NCBI RefSeq assembly: GCF_000383855.1
Contig: NZ_KB912877.1
Coordinates: 1,751,285-1,815,284 of the forward strand
DNA: 64,000 nt
From: Methylobacter marinus A45
GTDB taxonomy: Bacteria; Pseudomonadota; Gammaproteobacteria; Methylococcales; Methylomonadaceae
Direction of reading: 5' to 3'
A program made the position numbers and the translations under genes. Under the pieces are notes generated by a model, which did not search any database, was not told where the DNA came from, and was given only the letters and a program-made list of their open reading frames with translations. This document shows positions 15,600-24,834 of this stretch, piece after piece (the first letter of the stretch is position 1; each line of letters opens with the position of its first letter).

Positions 15600-15906
15600 G
15601 GTTTAAGCGTCTCCGTTATCCGTGCTGTTCTCTTATCCCTGGCGTATCAATTATGATGCCATGCCGGAGCGCATGGGCCGATAAAGCGTCAATAGAGGCA
15701 AAAATCAAGTTGCCTGTTGAATAAGTGATTGATAATTAAAGGCATATCAGGCGCGGGGCAGCGATCGGCCCGTGCCTGACTGAATAGGTATCACGCGCGT
15801 GACGGCGCGGCTTTGTAACAAAACCGCCGGCTTTGGGCTTTTTTGTTATCAATCCGACCAGCGGCGGGCCGGGTTATCACCCCGTCATTCCTTGAATTCG
15901 CGTTCC
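15600..15906. other. Intergenic gap with one weak hairpin
   Basis: The only structure seen is an imperfect stem at about 15813-15852, in which AACAAAA pairs with TTTTGTT around a GC-rich core. It may end transcription of the TPR gene region or of ApaH-like transcripts. No gene or repeat copy is recognised. Confidence 0.4.
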
Positions 15907-17595
15907 TTATAAGACGGATGCACTGTCCTGCTGTAAGTAGTTCCGTGCCTTTTGCAGTTCCGGCAAGTCTTTGTCGGCCTGCCGCCATTGCCGCAGTAAC
16001 CTGGCATACTTGTCCCCGGCATCCTCGCGATCGCCTTGCCGGGCCGCGGCGCGGGCGGCTCCCAGCAATGAACGGGCCCGGCTTGTTTGCCGCAGCAGCG
16101 CGGTTCTGAACTGTTTTTCGGCCTCTGCCGGACGCTCGGCCTGCAAGAGGATTTCACCGAACAATTCGTGCGTGGGCTTGATCAGCGGTGGCGGCCCCGG
16201 CAAAGGCGGCACCGAATCCTCCATGGCGGTGGCTTTTTCCATGCTCTGAATGGCCTCGTCCAGTTCGCCTTTGGCCGCGCTCGCCACGGCCGCGATCTCC
16301 AGTCGCTGGATGGCCAAGACCTTGGGCAGAGGCAATCCGACGCCGGGCAGTTCTTCCGAAACGGCCGGCCGTTCCATGGCCTGCAGCGCGTCAATGCTGT
16401 CTCGGACGGGCGCGCTTTTCCGCGCCGCCGCCATGCCCTGCGTGAAGGTCCAGAGCGACTGAACATACCGGGCCAGTGCCTGATACGGACCGGGACTGTT
16501 CCCGACGGCCGAGATGAAATGCCCGGCGTTGCGCTGCAGCGGATCAATCAACTGTGTCGCCAGATCCCAGCGTTCGGTTTCAAAAATGAACGCCGCGGTC
16601 ATGCCGGAGAGCACAAAGGTAGCATAGCCCTGGAAGTCTCTGTCGTCTTCAGGCCCCTCGGCCAGGCTTTTCCGCATCAGGCTAAGCAAGTGTTCCGCCG
16701 CGCGGTAGCGGCCCTGTTGCAGATAGACGTAAAACAGCCAATAGAGATTATGGTAGTCGCGCTCGCCAATGGGACTGTTTTTCTGCTGCTCCCATAACGC
16801 TTCCTGCGTCGAGGCGGCTTCCGGCCACATGCCCAGTTGCAGGAAAATATGCGATGGCATGTGCAGCGCATGAGGCGCCTCGGCCGCGATGTCGGCATAG
16901 CGCCGCGCGGCCGGCAGCGCCAGGATGGCGTGGTCGGGGTCATCAAAGGCATGGAGAATATAGTGCGTCGCGCCGGGATGATCGGGTTCCTTTCGGGTCA
17001 CATCCAGCGCAATGGCGCCCGCCCTGATCCGGGTCCTCAAGCCGCCGGGATCGTCGGGCCGGACGCTTCCCAGCAGGGCCAGCGCATAAAAGGACGCGGC
17101 TTCCAGATCCTCCGGATAGTCCCGATGGACTTTTTCCATGGCCGTTGCGTAGGCCTGATCGCGCGCGGCCTTGTCGCCTTCGCCATATAACAGCCTCACC
17201 GCCTGCAGGTAAGCCCGCTCCCTGGGACTCAGCTTCGGAGCGCCCTTGATTTCAGCCAGCACTTTCCGCGCGGCTTCCGTGTCCTGTTTTCCCCAGAGCG
17301 GCTGATTGTAGGCCAGCGCCTCGCCCCAATGGCCCATCATGAAATCGGGTTCGATTTCCGTGGCTTTGCGGAACGCCTCGAGCGCCAGATCGTACGAGAA
17401 GGAATGCAACGCGGCGACGCCGCGCAAAAAGTGGGCTTGCGCCTTTTCCGACCGGGCCGAGGTCGGGAAATGAATCTCGCCGAGCCGACGGGTCCCGGAT
17501 CGTTCCTGACAGGCGTGGGCGCTGACGGCGAGCATCACGACCGCGAACACGATCAGCAACAGTAATGTTCGGTATAAGGAGCGGGTCAATGGCAT
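15907..17595 (-). CDS. Exported TPR-repeat protein
   Basis: The 562-residue protein has a signal peptide (LLLLIVFAVVMLAVSAHA) and then TPR-like helical pairs. A clear one is AQAHFLRGVAALHSFSYDLA followed by LEAFRKATEIEPDFMMGHWGEA (about residues 53-93). A second group lies near the C-terminus (AERPAEAEKQFRTALL; GDREDAGDKYARLLRQW). A histidine-rich segment, HPGATHYILHAFDDPDH, is conserved in this group of secreted TPR proteins and might bind a metal; that is inference. It probably acts in the periplasm as a protein-interaction scaffold. It has a good Shine-Dalgarno sequence (GAGGG) and stands alone between terminator-like hairpins. Confidence 0.75.
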   Translation of the reverse strand: MPLTRSLYRTLLLLIVFAVVMLAVSAHACQERSGTRRLGEIHFPTSARSEKAQAHFLRGVAALHSFSYDLALEAFRKATEIEPDFMMGHWGEALAYNQPLWGKQDTEAARKVLAEIKGAPKLSPRERAYLQAVRLLYGEGDKAARDQAYATAMEKVHRDYPEDLEAASFYALALLGSVRPDDPGGLRTRIRAGAIALDVTRKEPDHPGATHYILHAFDDPDHAILALPAARRYADIAAEAPHALHMPSHIFLQLGMWPEAASTQEALWEQQKNSPIGERDYHNLYWLFYVYLQQGRYRAAEHLLSLMRKSLAEGPEDDRDFQGYATFVLSGMTAAFIFETERWDLATQLIDPLQRNAGHFISAVGNSPGPYQALARYVQSLWTFTQGMAAARKSAPVRDSIDALQAMERPAVSEELPGVGLPLPKVLAIQRLEIAAVASAAKGELDEAIQSMEKATAMEDSVPPLPGPPPLIKPTHELFGEILLQAERPAEAEKQFRTALLRQTSRARSLLGAARAAARQGDREDAGDKYARLLRQWRQADKDLPELQKARNYLQQDSASVL

Positions 17596-17702
17596 AACGT
17601 CCCTCGCGATGAACAGTGCCGAACAAGACCCGCAGGCGGGCCTTTTAAATCATCGCCTTACGTTCAGTGTCTACGAATGAACCCCGGCTGCTACCGGATA
17701 AT

Positions 17703-17734
17703 GAAAAGCGGCGAGTCACTCTCCGCCGCTTTTC
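17703..17734. terminator. Hairpin terminator downstream of the YsnF-type gene
   Basis: GAAAAGCGGCG and CGCCGCTTTTC form a perfect 11-base-pair stem with a 10-base loop. A/T-rich ends on both sides allow action on either strand. It separates the stress gene at 17773 from the TPR gene, both transcribed leftward. Confidence 0.65.
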
Positions 17735-17772
17735 AGCCGTTCTCAAAAATGCTCATTGCATCAGGCCGATGA

Positions 17773-18603
17773 TCAGGGTCTTTTTTCCTCTACATCGATT
17801 TGGGTTTTTCTTATCTTATCCTTGACGATTTCATCGTGCTCTTCTATGTCCTTGCCGAACTCCACTTCCTCGACGACGCGGGCTTCCTTGGTCACCAAAG
17901 GCACTTCCGCGTGCTCGGTCAGTTCTATTTCACTGTCCCTGAAGCTTTCCATATCGGCTTCGGTCGCGGGCCGGTTGACGGCGTGTCTTTCAACATGCAC
18001 ATGCTCCTCGCGCAGCCTGAGGTGTTCTTCCACGGGGCGTTCAATGATCCGGCTGCGAAGCCTGGCCCGGCCGGTTTCCACTTCCCGTTTCCCTACCTTT
18101 AACTGTTCCTCGATCACCGGAATGACGGTCTCTTCCCTGGCCGCTTCAGCCGCATGCCTTTCCTGACCGGCGACGCCGGCCTCGTATTCGGGACTGCCGG
18201 GCTGAAACGCAGTGGCTCCGGCCTGATATTCGGGCGTGCCGGGCTGGAACTCTGTGGTTTCGGCCTGATATCCGGGCGGTTCGACGCCATATTCGATGGC
18301 CCGCTCGTCCATATCCAGGGCGCCCGCTTCATCAAGAATTTCCGTGGCGCGTATTGCTTCATCCTGCGTGTCAACATGAACAGTGACGATGGCGCCGCTT
18401 TGGCGCGCGACTTCGGCATAGGATTTTCCCACGTTGGCGCCGAACAAAGAGCTGAAAAAATTACTGAACTTGTCTCCGCCTTGTACGGACTCCGGTAATG
18501 AAAGATCGATGTCCGCGCGTGAAAAACCATCAATGAGAAGCTGTTGTACGGCCTCTTGCGCTTCTGAAGGATCGTCGAATATACCTACGATTGTCTGGCT
18601 CAT
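17773..18603 (-). CDS. YsnF/AvaK-type stress protein (DUF2382) with N-terminal YflT-like domain
   Basis: The 276-residue protein opens with a general-stress domain (TIVGIFDDPSEAQEAVQQLLIDGFSRADIDL) that resembles YflT/GsiB-type heat-induced proteins. Residues about 100-140 hold three near-copies of an FQPGTPEYQAG repeat. The C-terminal half is DUF2382 (VIPVIEEQLKVGKREVETG; VPLVTKEARVVEEVEFGKD). The role is unknown; family members are induced by heat, salt or oxidative stress. It follows a second DUF2382 gene by 39 bases, so the two are probably co-transcribed. Confidence 0.85.
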   Translation of the reverse strand: MSQTIVGIFDDPSEAQEAVQQLLIDGFSRADIDLSLPESVQGGDKFSNFFSSLFGANVGKSYAEVARQSGAIVTVHVDTQDEAIRATEILDEAGALDMDERAIEYGVEPPGYQAETTEFQPGTPEYQAGATAFQPGSPEYEAGVAGQERHAAEAAREETVIPVIEEQLKVGKREVETGRARLRSRIIERPVEEHLRLREEHVHVERHAVNRPATEADMESFRDSEIELTEHAEVPLVTKEARVVEEVEFGKDIEEHDEIVKDKIRKTQIDVEEKRP

Positions 18604-18642
18604 GATTGTTACCTATCAACGTTTATTGTTAAAAAAAGATTC

Positions 18643-19110
18643 TCAGCTTCCATTTTCTTCAGTGGCATGGTCAGAGCGGCCGGCGTTGGTTTGTTCAACG
18701 CTCACCTCCTCTTTCCTTAAATTCACTGTCTGGGTTTCCTGCCTTGGGCTCTGGCGTTTAATAACATGCAGTTCCTCAACCAGCATCAGGCGTTTTTCCA
18801 CCACTGCCACTTCCTGGATGACCGGAATGATCATGGTGTCGCCTTCATATCGGATCGCGGGAGGCGGTGCATCGATGAATTGGTTGATAGCCACCCGTTC
18901 CACCTGTATATCCTCATGAACCAGCGGCACGTTTACCGTTTCCTCACGCTCTGTAACGCGTTTTGAAATGCGTACCGTGCCGGTTTTCACGCGTTTTTTA
19001 TCAACGCGGAACTGTTCCTCGATAACAGGGATTACAGCCGCATGATTGACCTCCCGCCGATTCCCCGACTGGTGTTTTGCGTGTTGTACAGCGTCATCGT
19101 TTTGGTTCAT
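18643..19110 (-). CDS. YsnF-type DUF2382 stress protein
   Basis: The 155-residue protein is nearly all DUF2382. The conserved first motif is AAVIPVIEEQFRVDKKRVKT, then VPLVHEDIQVERVAIN, and a second half begins MIIPVIQEVAVVEKRLMLVEELHV. Charged beta-strand-rich repeats of this type are found in stress-induced cytoplasmic proteins of unknown mechanism. It lies directly upstream of the larger YsnF-type gene and probably shares its promoter. A 37-codon open frame with a good ribosome binding site overlaps its start. Confidence 0.85.
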   Translation of the reverse strand: MNQNDDAVQHAKHQSGNRREVNHAAVIPVIEEQFRVDKKRVKTGTVRISKRVTEREETVNVPLVHEDIQVERVAINQFIDAPPPAIRYEGDTMIIPVIQEVAVVEKRLMLVEELHVIKRQSPRQETQTVNLRKEEVSVEQTNAGRSDHATEENGS

Positions 19111-19207
19111 GGCTATTAACCGCCTGAAAGGCCGCGGCTTGATAAGCAGTCACCGAAGCGAGCACCGCCGGCATCGGCTTGATCCTGGCCTGTTTTGGTT
19201 GAGTCAC
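19094..19207 (-). CDS. Possible 37-residue leader peptide or small protein
   Basis: A GTG start at 19207 follows a strong GAGGAGA Shine-Dalgarno sequence. The frame encodes a small basic peptide rich in Ala and Gln (MTQPKQARIKPMPAVLAS at the start). It ends at a TGA 13 bases inside the DUF2382 gene, so translation could be coupled. I recognise no family. It could be chance. Confidence 0.3.
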   Translation of the reverse strand: MTQPKQARIKPMPAVLASVTAYQAAAFQAVNSHEPKR

Positions 19208-19420
19208 GCTGTTCTCCTCAATAGTTTGAATTAAACGATGAGCGGATTCCTTCCGGAAACCAACCCAGTTTTAAGCTATTTCCTCTTGGTAAAATTCAAG
19301 TTACAGAAAAAATCAGCAGACGTATGTACGCCACTACACAGACGCAAAGAATTATTGTCCGCCCAGCAGTGGCGCGGGTTGGGCTTGGTTGCAGGATAGG
19401 CAAGCGTTGCGTGCAGGGTT

Positions 19421-19566
19421 TGGCTAAAAATGGATTTATGAAATTAGCATCCCGCATAGGATGTGCCGGCCAAAAGCAGGCGCGCCAGGCGGCGCAGTGA
19501 AGCGCATCGCTCGCGAATGATACCCTAAAGGGCACAAGTGCGCCTCCTGGCGTCGGCACATCCTAT
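19421..19566. repeat. Repeat family C copy 1
   Basis: The element begins TGGCTAAAAATG. It has inverted ends AGGATGTGCCGGC / GTCGGCACATCCT and an internal CGCAGTGAAGCGCATCGCTC followed by ACCCTAAAGGGCACAAGTGC. The second full copy is at 33287-33426. The rest of 19208-19647 shows no gene. Confidence 0.75.
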
Positions 19567-19647
19567 GTTTAAACATCGAAGCGTTAATGAGATGTCATGG
19601 TGGAAGGGATACGCCGGCAGCATTGACAGCCGCGCATGCCGTGTTCG

Positions 19648-20097
19648 TCAGCCCGGCCCATGCGCCTCGGCGCGCGCCTTCAGCGCCCGGTTCAGCTCTT
19701 CGAAGCCTCGCTTCGTATCCCGCTCAAGACTATTTCTAAATATCGGCACGAGCAGGCCGCTGAATTGCTCGCTTTGCCGGAACAGCACGTTCCCGGCGAC
19801 AAGGGGCTCGATCTCAAAGCGGTGCTCGCCATCAAACACGCCGGGCAACAGCAGGTGGCCCAGCCAGCGGAGCTCGCGGCCGGGCTCAGCCGCCAGCACC
19901 GAAGGCCGAAAAGTCATGCCTCTGGCGCCGCTGGGTTGAATACGCACTTCAAGCCGGGCGCCCGGTCGCGGAATACCATGAACGTATTTGATAAAAGGAT
20001 TCCACGCCGGATAGGACGCGAAATCGGTCAGAATGGCCCAGACCCGGTCGGGCGCCGCATCAATTTCAATTTCAGTTTGTAGCTGATGGCTGCTCAT
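19648..20097 (-). CDS. SRPBCC-family lipid/ligand-binding protein
   Basis: The 149-residue protein has the START/polyketide-cyclase fold signature: TEIEIDAAPDRVWAILTDFASYPAWNPF at the N-terminus, then RPGARLEVRIQPSG. A mid-section VFDGEHRFEIEPL and a long C-terminal helix (LERDTKRGFEELNRALKARAE) complete the helix-grip fold. Members bind hydrophobic ligands or act as cyclases; the ligand cannot be read from sequence. It stands alone in the cytoplasm and is leaderless in terms of signal peptide. The next gene in the same direction is 120 bases upstream. Confidence 0.85.
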   Translation of the reverse strand: MSSHQLQTEIEIDAAPDRVWAILTDFASYPAWNPFIKYVHGIPRPGARLEVRIQPSGARGMTFRPSVLAAEPGRELRWLGHLLLPGVFDGEHRFEIEPLVAGNVLFRQSEQFSGLLVPIFRNSLERDTKRGFEELNRALKARAEAHGPG

Positions 20098-20222
20098 TGG
20101 TTTCCTTATATATTGTTAGCTGATATTACGAAGACAATTGACTCAGGCACCGGCGGGTAGGCGGGGCGTCCGTCACATGATCGCGTTCCCATGCGACGGG
20201 TTCAGGCCATGGCTGTTCATTG

Positions 20223-20561
20223 TCACCCGGAAACGACAAAATAAACGCCCCATCCCAGCCAGCTTAAAGCCAGCAGCAACCAGGGCAGCCAGTGTTGCCG
20301 GTAAACAATCCGCTCCACGACTTCCTGATCCTCCGGCTCGGCGGTGGGCCGCGGCTGGCTTGCGACACGCTTGAGTTTCCGGTTCAACTCCCTGGCTTTT
20401 TCCCTTTGCTGCTTCTTATAAAGAGCAATGCCTTTTTCAATACCCTGGGCGATCAGCTTGGTTTGTTCCTTGGTTTGCGCGGGGCGCTGCGTTGCCTTGG
20501 CGATTTTAACCGCTTCCGCCTGGATTTCCGGCGACGGCTTCTGGTAAACATTTTTAGCCAT
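20223..20561 (-). CDS. DUF2956 family small membrane-anchored protein
   Basis: The 112-residue protein starts MAKNVYQKPSPEIQAEA, has a basic helical middle (IEKGIALYKKQQREKARELNRKLKRV), and ends with one membrane helix (WLPWLLLALSWLGWGVYFVV). This composition and length fit DUF2956. The start at 20561 was chosen over 20597 because the family N-terminus begins there and an AGGA sequence precedes it. The function is unknown. Confidence 0.75.
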   Translation of the reverse strand: MAKNVYQKPSPEIQAEAVKIAKATQRPAQTKEQTKLIAQGIEKGIALYKKQQREKARELNRKLKRVASQPRPTAEPEDQEVVERIVYRQHWLPWLLLALSWLGWGVYFVVSG

Positions 20562-20597
20562 GGGATAGGTTCCTGTTGAGTTCTTTAGGATTCGCAT

Positions 20598-20907
20598 TTG
20601 GCCGATGACCGGCTCAGCGCAAGCGCACGGCCTGCCACTAACCGCGCCACCCGCGTGAGTCTGTTGCTGTTGCCGATACGGACCCGTTTGTTCAAATCAT
20701 GATTGTTCGATAAGCGGCAACATTAACCGCTAAAAATGCCGCCGCGTCAAATCGACTGGGACTTTAAAAACCGGTCATTTGCCTGTGCAGCGGGTTGCTC
20801 GGACGGTGCTCATCGGTTCTTACCGCGCCTTATGTCACTAAAATGCACCCAAAACCGCAATTTTTATTTATCATTCGCGCTGCAGAATCAATTAACTCTT
20901 TTTTACC
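20598..20907. other. Intergenic gap without recognised features
   Basis: Neither strand shows a convincing small gene, a known repeat copy or a terminator with a T-run. It separates the divergent DUF2956 and membrane-protein genes, so it must carry their promoters. Confidence 0.5.
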
Positions 20908-21420
20908 ATGAATTTATTACTCAAATACCTTTCCCTTTGCTGGTTCAGAAACGATCCAAGCGAGTTATATCCCTCCAAGTCGTTCATGTGGAAAGCCATA
21001 GGCTTCTACCTTGCCTCCGGCATTATTGTTGAAAGCCTGATTGCCGATCCCGCCGATGGCACGCTGGAAGTCTTGCTGAGAACCATTATGGCTTTTTCGT
21101 CCATCAGCGTGTTATTGCTGGCCATGAGAAAATGGCAGCATTTCGGCCAGTTGTTCACCGCTATTTTTATCTGTGAAAACTTCATCATGACGCTGGCCAT
21201 TGGTACCGAAGCCTTGTATTTCTATATGGTGATGCAGCATTACGAATACCGGGAAGAGGTCTCGGGCATTTTGGCCACCTTGCTGGTCGGCTGGTATATC
21301 GCCATCGTCAGTTACATTCTCCGGCAATTTTTCTCGTACCGAACAAGCATCAGTGTTGTCACAGCACTCAGCTATTTTGTCCTGACTTACGGCATTCCGA
21401 TGCTGTTCATGGATATCTAA
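20908..21420 (+). CDS. Hypothetical inner membrane protein
   Basis: The 170-residue protein is largely hydrophobic with four or five predicted membrane segments. They lie near residues 30-45, 58-75, 80-105, 120-140 and 148-166, with short charged links (RKWQHFG, YEYREE). The pattern resembles small Yip1-like membrane proteins, but I cannot assign a family with confidence. It starts with ATG and has no clear Shine-Dalgarno sequence. The next feature downstream is a family A repeat. Confidence 0.6.
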   Translation: MNLLLKYLSLCWFRNDPSELYPSKSFMWKAIGFYLASGIIVESLIADPADGTLEVLLRTIMAFSSISVLLLAMRKWQHFGQLFTAIFICENFIMTLAIGTEALYFYMVMQHYEYREEVSGILATLLVGWYIAIVSYILRQFFSYRTSISVVTALSYFVLTYGIPMLFMDI

Positions 21421-21464
21421 AACCGCCATCCGTAAATATGGCCGTCATGACAGGGCGGATACGA

Positions 21465-21575
21465 TTGGGGGGAATTGTGTGTTTGTCCCTTGGCCAACGA
21501 TTCACCCTTGGCCAAGGGTTCTCCGGTAACCCGTCGTGCACCGGAAACAGGGCGGACACGCAGGTCCGCCCCTAC
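21465..21575. repeat. Repeat family A copy 5
   Basis: The left half is decayed (GGGGGGAATTGTGTGTTTGT). The middle ACCCTTGGCCAAGGGTTCTC is itself a near-palindrome. The right half ends CAGGTCCGCCCCTAC. It lies between the membrane protein and the end of cysA. Confidence 0.85.
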
Positions 21576-21648
21576 GATACCCGGAATCGGGAAAACGGGG
21601 TCAATGGTTGTTCCGGTAACGCCGGGGCGGCATTTGCGTTCTATCGTT

Positions 21649-22665
21649 CTAAAACCAATGCGCCTGACGTATGCGCAGGGATACCTTGTCGCCTTTATCG
21701 AGCTGCAGGCGCTTGAAGTGCTCGTTGGGCATTTCGGCGTAAAACCGGTCGTTCGAGCCGTTCTTGACCAGTTCAACGCGGATCAGCGCGCCCAGATGCT
21801 GCCAGTCTTTCAAGATGGCTTGCGCATCCTGCTCGCTCGATTTCTCGATATCGATGTCATGGGGACGCACGTGCGCGGTTTTGCCCGGCTGTAGTCCGAA
21901 CGTGGCCAGCCAGGCGTCGTCCTGCTGCTCCGGCGTGAACACATTGGTCTGGCCGATGAAGCGCGAGACGAAGGCATTGGCCGGATGGTCGTAAATGTCG
22001 CTGGGCGAGCCCTGCTGCTCGATGCGGCCCTGGTTGAGTACAACCACGCGGCTGGCGACTTCCATGGCTTCTTCCTGGTCGTGGGTCACGAAAATGCTGG
22101 TGACGTTCAGCTCGTGATGGAGATTGCGCAGCCACTGGCGCAAATCCTTGCGCACGCTGGCGTCGAGCGCGCCGAACGGCTCGTCCAGCAGCAGCACCGA
22201 CGGCTCCACGGCCAGGGCGCGCGCCAGGGCGATACGCTGGCGCTGGCCGCCGGACAATTGATCCGGGTAGCGGTCGTGCAGCCAGTCCAATTGCACCAGT
22301 TCCAGCAGGGCATGGACTTTCTTGACGATCTCGTGTTCACCCGGCCGCTCGCGGCGCGGCTTGACCCGCAGGCCGAAGGCCACGTTGTCGAAGACCGTCA
22401 TATGCCTAAACAGCGCGTAATGCTGAAACACGAAGCCGATGCCGCGATGGCTGACGTGTTGCTCGGTCTTGTCCTCACCGTTCAGCAATACGCGGCCCTG
22501 ATCGGGCCGTTCGAGGCCCGCGATGATGCGCAGCAGCGTGGTCTTGCCGCAGCCCGAGGGCCCGAGCAGCGCGACCAACTCGCCTTCGGGAATTTCCAGG
22601 TTGATGTTGTTCAGCGCCGAAAACCGGCCGAATTTTTTGCTGATGTTGGAAAGCAGAATACTCAT
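21649..22665 (-). CDS. cysA: Sulfate/thiosulfate ABC transporter ATP-binding protein
   Basis: The 338-residue ATPase has Walker [10 protein letters not shown], the ABC signature [15 protein letters not shown], Walker [13 protein letters not shown] and the switch histidine in [14 protein letters not shown]-terminal TOBE-like domain ([12 protein letters not shown]) is typical of CysA. It powers sulfate import through CysT and CysW with Sbp. ATG at 22665 was chosen. The longer frame to 22749 runs through a palindromic repeat, and the family N-terminus begins [13 protein letters not shown]. The cysW gene ends 106 bases upstream, and the gap is filled by repeat family D. Confidence 0.95.
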   Translation of the reverse strand: MSILLSNISKKFGRFSALNNINLEIPEGELVALLGPSGCGKTTLLRIIAGLERPDQGRVLLNGEDKTEQHVSHRGIGFVFQHYALFRHMTVFDNVAFGLRVKPRRERPGEHEIVKKVHALLELVQLDWLHDRYPDQLSGGQRQRIALARALAVEPSVLLLDEPFGALDASVRKDLRQWLRNLHHELNVTSIFVTHDQEEAMEVASRVVVLNQGRIEQQGSPSDIYDHPANAFVSRFIGQTNVFTPEQQDDAWLATFGLQPGKTAHVRPHDIDIEKSSEQDAQAILKDWQHLGALIRVELVKNGSNDRFYAEMPNEHFKRLQLDKGDKVSLRIRQAHWF

Positions 22666-22695
22666 AAGTCGTCTCAAAAATTTATTGAAGCTGTT

Positions 22696-22759
22696 GTAGG
22701 CTGGGTTGATAAACCCAGCATCAGCGGCACGGATTGCTGGGTTTATCAACCCAGCCTAC
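22696..22759. repeat. Repeat family D, GTAG-headed inverted pair
   Basis: GTAGGCTGGGTTGATAAACC on the left and its inverse ending CAACCCAGCCTAC on the right bracket a 16-base spacer. It sits between cysW and cysA inside the sulfate operon. A partial copy (CCAACCCAGCCTAC) lies near 57967. Confidence 0.85.
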
Positions 22760-22770
22760 CAACGTCGGAT

Positions 22771-23634
22771 TTATCGTCTGGCTTGTCGCCATTCCAGCGC
22801 ACTTTTCAGGATCAGCGTCACGATGGCCAGCCCTGCCAGTATCGAGGCGCTGGCGAAGGCGCCGACGAAGTCGTATTCGTTGTAGCTGACTTCGACGTGC
22901 AGCGGCAGCGTGTTGGTCAGGCCGCGGATGTGGCCCGATACGACCGACACGGCGCCGAATTCGCCCATCGCGCGGGCATTGCACAACAATACGCCGTACA
23001 GCAGCGCCCATTTGATGTTCGGCAGGGTCACCCAAAAGAAGGTCCGCCAGCCGCTCGCGCCCAGCGACAGCGCCGCCTCTTCCTCCTCGCTGCCCATTTC
23101 CTGCATCAGGGGAATCAATTCGCGCGCCACGAACGGGAAGGTGATGAACAACGTGGCCAGCAGGATGCCCGGCACCGCGAACAAGACTTTCACGTCATGC
23201 GCCGACAGCCACTCGCCGAACCAGCCCTGGGCGCCGAACAGCAGCACGAAGATCAGGCCGGAGATCACGGGCGACACCGAAAACGGCAGGTCGATCAAGG
23301 TCGTCAGCAGACTTTTGCCGCGAAACTCGAAGCGCGTGATCGCCCAGGCCGCGGCCACGCCGAACACGGTGTTGAGCGGCACGGTCACCAGGGCCGTCAA
23401 CAGCGTCAGTTGCATGGCAGCCTGGGCGTCGGGCTGAGTCAACGCCGACCAGTAGGTCTGCCAGCCTTTCGAGAAAGCCTCGATAATGACGATGCCCAAA
23501 GGCAGGCATAAAAACAGAACGATAAAGCCGACGGCCACAGCGGTCAGGCTCCATCTGACCCAGTCGGGATCACGCAGCGCCTGCGGTCGCTCAACGGCTT
23601 TGGCTTCATTGATAGGGTAAGCAATAGCACTCAT
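22771..23634 (-). CDS. cysW: Sulfate ABC transporter permease CysW
   Basis: The 287-residue permease has six membrane segments and the inner-membrane-component loop motif [23 protein letters not shown], the EAA loop that contacts Cys[20 protein letters not shown] is typical of CysW rather than CysT. It forms the membrane channel with CysT. The gene follows cysT by 12 bases. The N-terminus ([20 protein letters not shown]) is soluble before TM1. Confidence 0.94.
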   Translation of the reverse strand: MSAIAYPINEAKAVERPQALRDPDWVRWSLTAVAVGFIVLFLCLPLGIVIIEAFSKGWQTYWSALTQPDAQAAMQLTLLTALVTVPLNTVFGVAAAWAITRFEFRGKSLLTTLIDLPFSVSPVISGLIFVLLFGAQGWFGEWLSAHDVKVLFAVPGILLATLFITFPFVARELIPLMQEMGSEEEEAALSLGASGWRTFFWVTLPNIKWALLYGVLLCNARAMGEFGAVSVVSGHIRGLTNTLPLHVEVSYNEYDFVGAFASASILAGLAIVTLILKSALEWRQARR

Positions 23635-23646
23635 GTCGTTATTCTC

Positions 23647-24474
23647 CTAGAGTTGTCCGGAGCGCTTGCGTACCCACAATTGCAGCAAGTTGATCACCAG
23701 CAACAGCAGAAATGAGATGACCAGCATGGTCAGGGCGATCGCCGTGGCGCCGGCATATTCGTATTGTTCCAGTTTGGTGATGATCATCAACGGCACGATT
23801 TCGGAGACATAGGGCAGATTGCCGGCGATAAAAATAACCGAGCCGTATTCGCCGACGCTGCGCGCGAAGGCCAGCGCAAAGCCGGTCAGCGAAGCGGGCA
23901 GCAGATTGGGCAGGATAATCCGGACAAACACTTGCCGCCGGGTGGCGCCGAGACTGGATGCCGCCTCTTCCATGGTGGAGTCGAATTCCTGCAGCACCGG
24001 TTCGACCGTGCGCACGAAGAACGGCAGGCTGATGAAGATCAGCGCCACGACGATGCCTAAGGGCTTATAGGCGACCTGCAGGCCGAACATATCCGTCAAT
24101 AATGTGCCGATGTAGCCATTGGGCTGGTATATCGCCGCCAGCACGATGCCCGCGACCGCCGTCGGCAAGGCGAACGGCAAATCGATCAGCGCATCGAACA
24201 GGCGCTTGCCCGGAAACGGATAGCGCACCAAGACCCAGGCAATAATAAAGCCGAACAGGCTGGCGACGGCGGCGGCCGCCAGCGAGGTCACGAAGCTGAC
24301 GCGGAAGGAGGCGACCACGCGGTCGTTGGTGATGACGGACAGATAGTCCTCCCAGCTCAGCTGGAAACTTTTGAACACCAGCGTGCTTAGGGGGATCAAC
24401 ACGACCAGCCCCAAATACAGCAGGGTGAAGGCTAGGGTCGGGCGAAAGCCCGGCATTATGTTACTTTGGCTCAT
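23647..24474 (-). CDS. cysT: Sulfate ABC transporter permease CysT
   Basis: The 275-residue permease has six membrane segments and the EAA loop STMEEAASSLGATRRQVFVRIILP. LPFALPTAVAGIVLAAIYQPNG matches CysT (CysU). It pairs with CysW in the sulfate/thiosulfate importer. The gap to the upstream sbp gene is 360 bases and contains a full family B repeat. cysT may therefore be separated from the sbp promoter by an insertion. Confidence 0.94.
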   Translation of the reverse strand: MSQSNIMPGFRPTLAFTLLYLGLVVLIPLSTLVFKSFQLSWEDYLSVITNDRVVASFRVSFVTSLAAAAVASLFGFIIAWVLVRYPFPGKRLFDALIDLPFALPTAVAGIVLAAIYQPNGYIGTLLTDMFGLQVAYKPLGIVVALIFISLPFFVRTVEPVLQEFDSTMEEAASSLGATRRQVFVRIILPNLLPASLTGFALAFARSVGEYGSVIFIAGNLPYVSEIVPLMIITKLEQYEYAGATAIALTMLVISFLLLLVINLLQLWVRKRSGQL

Positions 24475-24557
24475 GGATTTTTACGCCTTTAGTGGTGGTG
24501 AGCATAAACACGGGTATCGTTCCAAATGATGACTAACCACGAAGTTCACAAAGCCTT

Positions 24558-24793
24558 GTAGGGTACGAGGCTGTGAAAGAATTAGTGAAAAACGTCATAA
24601 AAAGCCTTATTCACCACGAAGATCACGAAGGACACGAAGAAAAAATTAAGTTAATCAAAGGCTTAAAACTTCGTGCTCTTCGTGTCCTTCGTGGTTAAAC
24701 CCTTTAAATTGAATACTTTCACAGTCTCGTACGCACCGCGTACCTTTCTAAATCTTTTTATGTGCTCGAAATGGTACGCGGTGCGTACCCTAC
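24558..24793. repeat. Repeat family B copy 2
   Basis: GTAGGGTACGAGGCTGTGAA opens the copy and GCGGTGCGTACCCTAC closes it. The inner arms CACGAAGATCACGAAGGACA and TCTTCGTGTCCTTCGTGG are inverted and would fold into a long hairpin. It lies between sbp and cysT and accounts for most of the 24475-24834 gap. Confidence 0.9.
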
Positions 24794-24834
24794 AATATGC
24801 AGTCGTTCGTGTTCTTCGTGATTAATCAACGCCT

